From positions 1 to 64,000 of the forward strand of contig DF239088.1 of the NCBI GenBank assembly GCA_000507305.1: a DNA stretch of 64,000 bases. The letters run 5' to 3'. Numbering within the stretch: the stretch's first letter is position 1; each line of letters begins with the position of its first letter. A program made the position numbers and the translations under genes. The notes beneath the pieces are model-generated. The model ran no database searches, was not told the origin of the DNA, and was given only the letters and a program-made list of their open reading frames with translations. This DNA is from Breviolum minutum Mf 1.05b.01 (taxonomy: Eukaryota; Sar; Dinophyceae; Suessiales; Symbiodiniaceae). Positions 1-9,500 of this stretch are shown here, piece after piece.

Positions 1-231
1 AAAAGGGTTTGGTTTCCCCTTGTGGGATTTGCGCCTAGGTGGTGCTTGTTCCCCTGTTGCTAGGGGTCACGGTTCGTTGTCAGCATTGCACTATCCAAAA
101 TAGACCCAAGGAATTGCTGATCATTTCTTCAATCATTTTGGAAAACGTGGGAGAAAAATATTGTGCAGGGACCATTTTCAAACAGATGCGCTAGTAAATC
201 TAGGTTTTAGAATGTCTTAGATCTCTCATCT

Positions 232-425
232 CAAGGATGGGAAAAAAGATGAAAAAAGCAATCCAGAAGAAAAGTATTCCAAAGCTCCTCCTTGGGGCCA
301 TTGGTTTGTTTGACCTCATCCTGGGATGTTTCACCCTCGGAAACATCTGCACCATCTGGAGGCATCATGCCTTTGCCAGCCTTGAGCTTGAAGCTAGCTG
401 ACAGGCTCAACGGCTTCCTGCGGAG
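232..425 (-). CDS. Weak 3' exon candidate, minus strand
   Basis: The minus frame reads RRKPLSLSASFKLKAGKGM, then a Glu/Gln-rich segment and a stop near 231. It could be the last exon of the minus-strand gene, but no clear acceptor was found. Confidence 0.25.
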
Positions 426-545
426 TGCAACAGTGAGAGTTGGGGAAGTTGACAGGTGAAACAATGTTGATCCTGGATCATGTTGGAAACATCGGCAAAG
501 GAAAACCAAACGGATGCTATTTAAGATACCACCTAGCCTCAACAC

Positions 546-662
546 CATCTTGTCTTTCTTCTTCCAAATCAGGCACGTACGTGTCTCCCTCTTCGGTGAC
601 TTCGTACAATTGCTCATTTCCGGCTTTCCGGCAGAAGCTCACGACTGACTTGATGTAGTTCC
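546..662 (-). CDS. Exon of host gene (YIKSVVSFCRKAG)
   Basis: The acceptor CCCTCCAAG and donor GTGTTG bound 117 bases encoding NYIKSVVSFCRKAGNEQLYE, then VTEEGDTYVPDLEEERQD. The splice borders and composition are good. It is the next exon after 906-810. Role unknown. Confidence 0.58.
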
Positions 663-809
663 TTGGAGGGTATAAGTTATGGTAAGTTAACGTTGGTATC
701 GTACATTTTGGAACGGAATTGCACCATCACAATATGGGGACAACTTCACTAAAATTCGCACATTCCAACAAATATTTTAATCAAAGGAACCTCGACCAGT
801 TTAAGGTAC

Positions 810-906
810 GTGCCATGCCCTCTTCTGTGTACCAACCACGACGTTTCTTTTTCGTGAGCTTGTTGGTCTTAGCCACAGATCGCCGGAGCTTTGCTTTAAA
901 TTGCTC
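810..906 (-). CDS. Exon of host gene with RRGWYTEEGMA motif
   Basis: The acceptor TTCTATAG and donor GTACCT bound 97 bases encoding EQFKAKLRRSVAKTNKLTKK, then KRRGWYTEEGMAR. It is very basic, then aromatic/acidic, and follows the KPSGK exon in the same gene. Confidence 0.6.
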
Positions 907-1011
907 CTATAGAAGGGAAGTCTCCCCTTAGATTTTTTAAACACGCTGTGTTAAAAAACAGCTTTTGCAAATTCACATGCTAACGAGACGGCCCGGCTCC
1001 TATTCTTCCAC

Positions 1012-1316
1012 CTCAGGTGGAGCTCTTCTCCTACGTGGCGCTTGCCACTGGGTTTTTTCTCGCAAACTCGGCGAAGTTTCGCCATGCGAGCTGCCTCAGT
1101 GCGAGGTGCATCACCTGGGCTGGCATTGGCTGGACGGGGTGTGGCTTTTGATTTGGCAGCGGTCTTCTCAAGCGGGTTTTTGTCAGAAATCTTGTCATTC
1201 TTGGGCTTGTCCTGGTTGAAGGTGCCATTACTGCTAGATGGTTTGGTAGCAGCATTTTCCTCAACTTGTTGCTCACCTTCTAGACTGGCCAACCGTGCAG
1301 CCGTTTCAGCACTAGC
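1012..1316 (-). CDS. Exon of host gene with KPSGK motif
   Basis: The acceptor is ACTCTGGGACAG and the donor GTGGAA. The ~100 residues start ASAETAARLASLEGEQQ, pass through a Pro/Ser/Lys/Asn-rich linker and end with ARMAKLRRVCEKKPSGKRHV. I have a loose impression of similar MAKLRRLCE-KPSGK segments in uncharacterised dinoflagellate proteins, but cannot assign a function. Confidence 0.6.
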
Positions 1317-1665
1317 CTGTCCCAGAGTTGAAAGTTGAAAACTATATCGTAAAACTATATAGTTTTGATTTCAGAGCCATTAAGTATTTCCCATTGCCAG
1401 CTTGTCTAAATCACTTGAAATATGGGATTGAAATATGGGCTTTAACGGTCCATCCGCTCAGCTCAATACATTAATTAAACCAATCAAGTCTCCCCCCAAC
1501 GTCCCGGTCATTTGCTTTTGAGTCAACAGTCCAACGCATTTGATCTAGCAATCAAACAATATACAGAATTTAAAGCAGTCAGAATATAAATCAATCATTT
1601 ACTAAACAAGAGATGTGAGGAAGGAAGGGTACATTGATGTTTTAGGCTACATGGTGTCACCCTGC

Positions 1666-1750
1666 CTTGCGAAGTTCAGCAAGTTGCTTGTCCTTGTCGG
1701 GGTCAGGCTTTTTGGTGCGGTTACAACGCAGAATTCCTGAGGCGCCTTGC
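1666..1750 (-). CDS. Exon of host gene, part downstream of the copia insertion
   Basis: The minus strand reads NRTKKPDPDKDKQLAELRK and ends at a GC donor after AAG at 1666. Splicing to the exon starting at 1316 is in phase and gives LAELRK followed by ASAETAARLASLEGEQQ, a smooth helical, charged sequence. This supports the GC donor and places both pieces in one gene. Confidence 0.55.
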
Positions 1751-1755
1751 TTTGG
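1751..1755. repeat. Left target-site duplication TTTGG
   Basis: TTTGG directly abuts the 5' LTR and is repeated directly after the 3' LTR. A 5-bp duplication is usual for copia integrases. Confidence 0.9.
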
Positions 1756-1962
1756 TGCGAGATTTGGACATGACATAGAACACGTAACCTACTTGTGAGT
1801 CATTTTGAGGCATGAAAGGTTTCCTGCATTTCATCTAACTTCTACTTGCCACCGAAGGGTGGGCTCGAGCCATTGAGTGAAAAAGAGATTGTGCGATCAT
1901 TCGTTGATCTTCCTTGCTCACCGGTTGACGGTGATTCTTTGATTGGTTGTTTACCAATTTCA
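1756..1962 (+). repeat. 5' LTR of the copia element
   Basis: This is a 207-bp repeat with TG...CA ends. It matches 9973-10179 at every position except 1960. The primer binding site starts at the next base. No TATA box is visible; a TTTT run lies near 1803. A TTTT box is reported as the TATA substitute in dinoflagellates, but I cannot show that it is used here. Confidence 0.93.
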
Positions 1963-1974
1963 TGGTAGCGGAGC
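1963..1974 (+). promoter_or_regulatory. Primer binding site, initiator-tRNA(Met) type
   Basis: TGGTAGCGGAGC starts at the base after the 5' LTR. It would pair with the 3' CCA end of an initiator methionine tRNA, the usual primer for copia elements. It differs by one base (A to G) in its first eleven from the common TGGTAGCAGAG form. The host tRNA was not available for comparison. Confidence 0.7.
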
Positions 1975-1994
1975 AAAGATCTTAGGACCACGCC

Positions 1995-3524
1995 ATGGCA
2001 TCTTATGGAGCAGCAGCAGATGTTCCAACCTGGGATGGCAACGCATCCACCTTTGATAGCTTTGTGGTTTCCTGCAGATGGTTCCGGAAGTCGTTGAAAG
2101 AATCTGAGCAGAAACAAGCGGCATCGAAGGTGTGGCAGCGTTTGACTGGAGTTGCCAAGTCGGTCGTCCGACATTTGGACCCCGACAAGTTTGAAGACGC
2201 AGAAGGATTGGAACGACTGTTGGAGGTGTTAAGGAAGTCTCCACTGCAGAGTCTTCCGGTGCCAGATTCTTTTGCCAGGCTGGAAGCTTGGAATGGTCTT
2301 AGACGTCTGGACCGTGAATCAGTGCCGGAGCTTTTGGTGAGAAAAGAGGACTTGTTTGTTCAACTTCAACAGTCGCTGCAGAGAGCTCGAAAAGATCGTC
2401 TTGGCGATCATGTTCGTCCCACAGGTGGTCGCATTGATCCTCCATCTACTCCATCTCAGTCACCAGTGAGTGGAGCAGCACAACGTCAAAGGAGAGAAAG
2501 GCTGATCGAGGAGCATGTTGAAGGAGCAGATGATTTTTCTGCAACATTGCCTGGGACATCAGACTTTTTCGAGGACGAGATGCGAGGGTACCGTCTTCTC
2601 AAAGCGGCCCGACTCAGTCACACAGAGCGACAACATGTGTTATCGCAGACCCGCAATTCGACTCACTTTGATCAAATCAGGTTGGCACTTCGGACATTGT
2701 TTGCAGATGATGCTTCAAACATGCGTCGACCAGGAATTCCGGCGGGTAAAGTGTGGTGGAACGATCACCACTATGGAGACTTTGAGTGGGACAATGGGTC
2801 TTACGGTGATGAGGCAGTTCAGTGGAATGAATGGGCTGCAACATGGGATGAGCAATGGGGCGATGATTGGGAAACGCAAGACACTTATCTGACCGGCTCT
2901 GACTGGGGTGAAAGTTTCTATGAGTCGTCTGAATGGGAGCCAGTTGAAATGGTTCCAAATGAAGAGTCAGAAGATCCGGAAGAGCGACAGTTTTCTGAAG
3001 CTTACAGTCTTGCGAATGAAGCCAACAAAACATTGCAGCAAGCACGTGACGCTGTAAAAAGGGTCAGACAGGCCCGTGGTTACTATGCACCAGAAAGTGT
3101 CAATGGTAAGGGCACGACGAAGTCTATGTCGAAGTCCTCCAAAGGAGGATCCCCGTCTTCTGCTGGATCCCAAAAGGGATATCATCGAGAAGGCTGCTTC
3201 ATTTGCGGCAAACCTGGTCATGGTTACATGCAGTGCCCCGACCGCTTTTCCAAAGGAAAAGGCAAAACGAAGTCTAAGGGTGGCTTCAAGGGCAACAAGG
3301 GAAAGGGCTATGGTAAACACAAAGGGAATCCCAAAGGAAAACCCATGAACTATGTGGAATATCCGATAATTATGTTCAAACGATTGCAGCTCAGTGGGAT
3401 GAGTGGACTATGCATTCCCGACCTCATACACGCGTTATCCTTGACACTGGAGCCACAGAGAATGCAATCGGAGTTGATGCCCTTTCAGATTTGGTTTTGG
3501 CTGGTTGTTTCAACTACCAAGTGA
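1995..3524 (+). CDS. gag: Gag polyprotein of the copia element
   Basis: A 509-residue capsid/nucleocapsid polyprotein that would package element RNA. The N-terminal ~130 residues form a helical, Trp-rich copia Gag-like region. Residues ~240-300 are acidic and rich in Trp, Glu and Asp. A CCHC zinc knuckle (C401-x2-C404-x4-H409-x4-C414) follows, then a Lys/Gly-rich basic tail suited to binding RNA. The first ATG after the primer binding site is at 1995, 20 bases past its end. The gag frame overlaps the pol frame from 3317 to 3524, with pol in the -1 frame. The last ~40 gag residues have an unusual composition, which suggests that ribosomes normally leave this frame earlier or that an indel shifted it. 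Confidence 0.9.
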   Translation: MASYGAAADVPTWDGNASTFDSFVVSCRWFRKSLKESEQKQAASKVWQRLTGVAKSVVRHLDPDKFEDAEGLERLLEVLRKSPLQSLPVPDSFARLEAWNGLRRLDRESVPELLVRKEDLFVQLQQSLQRARKDRLGDHVRPTGGRIDPPSTPSQSPVSGAAQRQRRERLIEEHVEGADDFSATLPGTSDFFEDEMRGYRLLKAARLSHTERQHVLSQTRNSTHFDQIRLALRTLFADDASNMRRPGIPAGKVWWNDHHYGDFEWDNGSYGDEAVQWNEWAATWDEQWGDDWETQDTYLTGSDWGESFYESSEWEPVEMVPNEESEDPEERQFSEAYSLANEANKTLQQARDAVKRVRQARGYYAPESVNGKGTTKSMSKSSKGGSPSSAGSQKGYHREGCFICGKPGHGYMQCPDRFSKGKGKTKSKGGFKGNKGKGYGKHKGNPKGKPMNYVEYPIIMFKRLQLSGMSGLCIPDLIHALSLTLEPQRMQSELMPFQIWFWLVVSTTK

Positions 3525-6500
3525 CTCAAGATGATCTTCCCACTTTCCGGTTTGGCAATGGACATAGGGATCAGGCCAAAAGTCGGGTAGATTTTTTCAA
3601 AACTTCACTTGGAGATTTGTCCTTCTATGTTGTGGACGGTATGGCAAGAACAACCCCTCCTTTGATCGGTGCAAAGACCCTTCGACAGAAGCATTCCATG
3701 TTGTCATACTCTTCTGGGCTTTTCATGTTTGAGATTGACAAGAAGGAAGGGTATGGTGCCATCCAGATGCAAGCTTTGTCTTCAGGTCATGTAACGATTG
3801 ATTTGGCAGAAGTCCCCACGAATTTACCATCCAATGTTGGCCAAGTTTTCAAGGACTTGTATGCTTTTGGCAACAACAGTTGGGATAGTTCAGAGGTCGT
3901 GATGGTTGGCAATCAAACAGAACAAGAAACTGTGGTACCAGGTATCTTCATGATCCAAACCATTGAAAGTGAGAAGGAGATGATGCGTGGTGAACCGCAG
4001 TGTTTGGCCTCGAGATTGACAAGGATTCGAGATCGTTTGACGGCACTTCAGAGTGATGACCTCCAGAGTGCCAACCTCATGCGACGACCCTCGTCATGCA
4101 GGTTACCCATGCTTTGGCCAGCACAAGGAAGGAAAGGTCAAGAGCAACCAACACGCATCGTGGGCGAGCTGTGTGAAGTGTGGCCTGAGGACACAGTACG
4201 TGTCCAAGAAAGGGATGCACGGCAACGATCGTGCGATGGGGCCGGAGCCTTCAATCATCCGGTTTGCCATGAAGGAGTTGGAAGCGGCCACACCGGCCGA
4301 TCAAGTGAATGCGGACATGGTGAATGGAAAGATCCTGGAAGTGAAAGGAAAGATGCTCCAATCAGGCATCAAGACATCGATGGCAGTGAACATGACGTAC
4401 CGCGAATACGTGGCCAGGATCAACAACAAGGGGAGACAGGATGGATACATGGCGGATGGATTGGAACCACCACCATCGACAGTTCAGTCGTTGGGAAAGG
4501 TGACCAGCATGGCGATGGCATCGGAATCCCAGATCCCAGCGCCAATCCAGCAGACCTTGGAGGTGATCGATCCCGCCAAGAGAAGGACAAGGAAGAGCGC
4601 AAGCCCAATTCGCACCAAGCCAGTCAAGCAGGAGAAGGAGAATCCGTTGGACGGGTCCTTCGTGGTGATTCACTCAGACACGGAGGATGGTGTGATCCAA
4701 GTGGACAAGTGACTGCTCTCCGGCAGTCTTTGGCTAATGTGAAGGAAGGTTTGAGGAAATTGCAACAGGCGAGGGGGAAGACTGGCTGTTTAGATTCGTC
4801 TCTCTTGAACGGTGGAGCGACATGTCCGGGTGACCTCTGTTACGCAGTGAAACCGTTGTGCGACGAGTCGAAGACAGACATTGACTTCAACCTCTCGCCT
4901 GGAGCAATCATGGAACAAGGCCTGGTAATGGGTCACACGACACCAGATGATGTCACCACGAAAAACCCAAAAACTCTTAAAGAAAAGGTTCGCTTTTGTG
5001 AATGGCAGCCACACGACAATTGCACTTGCACTACGAAAAATCAAAACCAAAATAAAAATGACTTTTGCCACATGGCGGTTGATCGCCATGGAGACTCTGC
5101 GTCATCTCAAGGACAGCAGGTCAACAGATGGAATGAGGGTGCAAGAAAACATGCCAGGGAGAATCACGTCTCCTACAACGTTGCTATGAAACTTTCCAAG
5201 AATGCAGCACTTCTTGGAGCGATGATGATGGCACCTTTGACTGGTTTGTTTAGCCAGATTCGGAATGCCCCTGACTTTGTTGAAGTAGCCTGCTCACCGA
5301 CATCCAGTTTGTCCAGTGCTTTTGAAAGGTTGGGCTACTCAGCAAAGAGAATAAATTACAGGGAAGGATTTGATTTGGAAAGTAAGACAGGAACTGCTTT
5401 GTTCCAACAGGAGGTCAGAATGCATCGGCCTCGAATGATCTGGGTCAGTTTGCCTTGTACTCGGATTTCCCCTTTGACCAATTTGACGGCAAGGAATGAA
5501 GAACAATGGGCAGCTTTTGAGAAACGACAGGCTCGAGATATGAAACGGGCCGAAGAAGTGAGTGATGGTGTTTGCAGTACTTTGGAGGACGGGTCAGATT
5601 TTGCTTGGGAATGGCCGTCCAATGCTGCCAAAGGATGGCGCTCCAAGGCCATCATGAAGTTGATCCGCAAGATGAGATCATTGAGTCGTCCTATCTTTTG
5701 GTGCAAGTTCCACGGATGTGCATACGGCTTAACCTTTAATGGAGTGCCGGTGATGAAACAATGGACAGTCCTCACGTCGAGTCGGCAGCTATGGCTCGCA
5801 TTGCAAAGGCGATGCCCTGGTCATTTGGACCATGCGGAGTGCCGGGGGGTCGCTGCTCAAGCATCTGCGTATTATCCAGCAGCGATGGTCACCGCAGTGA
5901 CCAAGGCCATCATTGCTTCCTGGAATTCCCCAGATGAGAGGTGCGACACCAGCTTTGTGGCCGACGTTCAAAAGTATTTCTTGGACTCCAATGAAGATGG
6001 AAAGGATGATGATTTCTTTGAACAAGTGAGGGAGGAGCAACCACAGATTCTTGCTTTATCAAAGAATCGGTTTCCATCATCTCCACCACAAGGGAAGCAG
6101 TTAGACAACATCAGACAAATGATGCTCCGGATCCACCGGGCTTCCGGCCACTCATCATTCGGCAATCTTCAGAAACTTCTCAAGATGAGGGAAGCGCCTG
6201 AATGGGCAGTGGAAATGGCCGGTAAGTTGGAATGCCCGGACTGTGTTGAATCGAGGTTACCGAAACCTCGTCCACCAGCTTCCACTGGTGAACTTCCTGC
6301 CTTGATGGAACAAGTCGGGACCGACACTTTTGAAGTGGAAATTTCAGATGGAGAGGAGAAGGAGTTTATCAAGATGAAATTCATCTTATGGAGAGATCGA
6401 GCAAGTGGCTATGTGATGGTGGATTTGTTGCAGAAGTACACAGGCCGTTGGGAGCCGAAGACATCCGACATTATCAAGTCCTTCTCCAAGTGGTTGATGC

Positions 6501-9500
6501 AACATCCATCACCTCGATGGGTTATTTCAGATCCAGCAACCTGCTATACATCTCAAGAGTGGTTGGACTTTCTTGGTCGAAGCGGAGTTGGATCGTTGGT
6601 TACCCCTGCTGAGGCACATTGGCTTCTTGGTGCTGAAGAGGGATGCATCAATATCTTGAAGTCAACAATGAGGAGGATTCAAAAGGAAGCACCTGAGCTA
6701 GATCCTGAAGTGGCTATGAACTTGGCAGCACATGGTCACAACTCGACCATAGGTGCTAGTGGATTTAGCCCCTTCCAGTGGCTTCGAGGCACAGGTGTGA
6801 CAGATGATTTTCAAATGCCCGCAGAAATTCTCCCTGGAAAGTCCTTTGCTGGTTTGACAAAGATGCGGGAGATGGCACAGTTGGCATTTCAACGTGAATG
6901 GGCAAAGTCAAGAATGTCAAAGCTCAACAATGCCACGGCACGTCCTCCTGCCAAGTACACTCCAGGAGATTTGGTGATGCTATGGAGACAGCAATCACGA
7001 CCAGGACGAACAACTGGTCGATGGACAGGCCCCTTTCGACTTTTGCTTCAAGAGTCAAAGGTAGTGTGGTTGGCATCCGGAATGTCACTTATCAAGGCAA
7101 CAACTACTCAGGTGAGAAAGGTGACAAAGAGAGAGGAATTGTTGGCTTCGACAGAAGGCACGATAGTGTATCGGATGCCCATCTCACTTGATACCTTGAT
7201 GCGGACGTTCACGGGTCGACATTACCAGAATGTGACTGGAGAAGCACCATCACCACAGCAACAACAAGCAGATCTATCTCCAGCAGAAGTTCTTCAAGAA
7301 CCAAGCCGAAGAGTGCAGAGCGATTCATGGAGAATTGAGAATGGAAAGTGGATGGTCAGAGTGCATTCTACACCCAGATTGGCTTTGTTCTCTCCCACAG
7401 GTATTCGCAGCTGTCCTTTCTCTGACGACCAATTGACAGGAGTTCGGAAGACCTTCCTCAAGCCGTTGGTTGAAGGTGCACCAGAAGTCGTCATTGAGGA
7501 CAACTACAAGACAGTCGATGAACCCCAACGGTTACTTCAAGAGAGGTGGACAGGAGAGACTCATTTTGAGATTAAGCCAGAGCATGTGACAAAGGCTTTG
7601 AAGAAGCACAAGGAGCTTGAGAAGAAAAGACCTCTGCCAGCGGAGGAACCAGAATTTCAAGAAGACCAAGCTCCAGGAATTCAAGAACCATCACAATTAC
7701 CAGCATCTCCAAGGGGAGTTGATGATGAAGGTGATGTGGTTTTTCCGGAACAGACGGATTTGACAGCCGCACTTCGAGGGAAGGGCGCTAATGCTGTGGA
7801 CGGAGTCCCAGACATTCCTTCGCAACTGGATGACTCAAACAACAGATGTCCCGTTCCAGGATGCGAACTACCAGGTGGCCATTATGGGTCCCACGAAGAC
7901 AAGGAGAAGCGGAGCTTCTCATACACTCCTTATGGTGGAAGAGTAAACTTGGATGAATCGGATTCTGAGAGGTCAGACGATTCGGATGAACTCATTCCAG
8001 ATTCCGCTCCTGCAGCTGGATCCCCAAGAAGCTCACCACAGAAGAGGCCAGTTGAAACACCTGATATGGAAGTTTTCTATGCCCTAGAGATTGATGTTGA
8101 AGAAGAAGATCTGTCATATTTGAGCCGACATCCTCACAAGTCGGCAATTTGGCTGAGTAAGAAGGTTCAGCAAAAGGGCAAAGAGTCACAGTGGAATCGA
8201 CTCAGCTTGGATGAGAAGAAGTCCTTCGATCTTGCACAGGCGAAGGAAATCTCAAATGTTGTGACGTCAGGTGCACTTCGATCTTTGACGAGTCAAGAGT
8301 GGAATGACCTTGATGCGAAACGCATCATGCAGATGCGGTGGGTTTTAACCACCAAGCAGGATGGAACCTCTAAGGCGAGGTTAGTTGTGCTTGGCTTCCA
8401 AGCCCACAACATATGTGAGGTAGCCTCATCTGCACCCACACTTTCTCGTTTGAGTCGAAACCTTTTGTTGGCAATTTCGTCAAACAACGGTTTCAAGATC
8501 CGTGCAGGCGACGTTACATCAGCTTTCCTTCAAGCTGATGAATCACTCGAAGGTGAAGATCTAGTCATTTGGGCACCGAGTGAACTAGCTGTGATGTTTG
8601 GAGCCGATCCGGCACATCCGGTTTTACCTTTGAAGATCCGGAAGGCATTTTACGGATTGGTGCACGCCCCAAGAGCTTGGTACAATCATGTTGTCAAGAC
8701 GATGGTCTCTCAGGGATGGGTGCAACTCATTTCAGATCGTTGCGTCTTTATCTTGATGGAGCAGCAGCAGCTTGTGGGCATTGCAGGATTGCACGTAGAT
8801 GACTTTTTGATGGGTGGAATGGAAGGAAATGCAACCTATGATTCTGCTATGAAGAAGCTGCAGTCCTCATACCGATGGGGAAAATGGTCAGAAGGAAATT
8901 TTGAATTTGCCGGATGTCATATTCGGCAAGCTCAAGACATGAGCCTCAAGATTGACCAAGAGGAGTACACCAATCGGTGGATTGATGAAAGCTCCATTTC
9001 GCCAGATCGGGAAAAGGACCTCAAGTCTCCAGCAAGTCCCAAGGAGATATCCATGTTGCGAGCGGCAGTCGGAACAATTGCTTGGAGAAGTTTACAGACC
9101 TCCCCACAATTTCAAGCCGACGCTGGACTTTTGCTTTCGGAGATCCCTTTCGCAACAGTGGCAACAATGGTTAAGGCCAACAAATTGATTAGAGAGATGA
9201 AGCGTGAGTCGAAACAAGGGCTCATATTCCCTAGCTGGAAATGTGACTGGCGACAGTTGGCTGTTCTTGGATGGGCTGATGCTAGCCAGAAAAGTCGACC
9301 AGATCAAAGTTCCACGATGGGAACAGTCATTGGTTTGGCCCCACGAGATATCCTTCAAGGAGAAGAACAGGTGGTAGCCATTGTGGCTTGGCGCAGCAGC
9401 AAAACACCCAGGCAAGTCCTGGGATCCAATGGTGCTGAGGTTCAAGCGATTACAGTGACTGAAGATGATGTTTTTCATGTTCGCACCCTGCTGATGGAGA

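Noticed and set aside
4053-4673. Antisense reading frames under the pol gene
   Set aside because: Shadows of the plus-strand element genes with unnatural composition.
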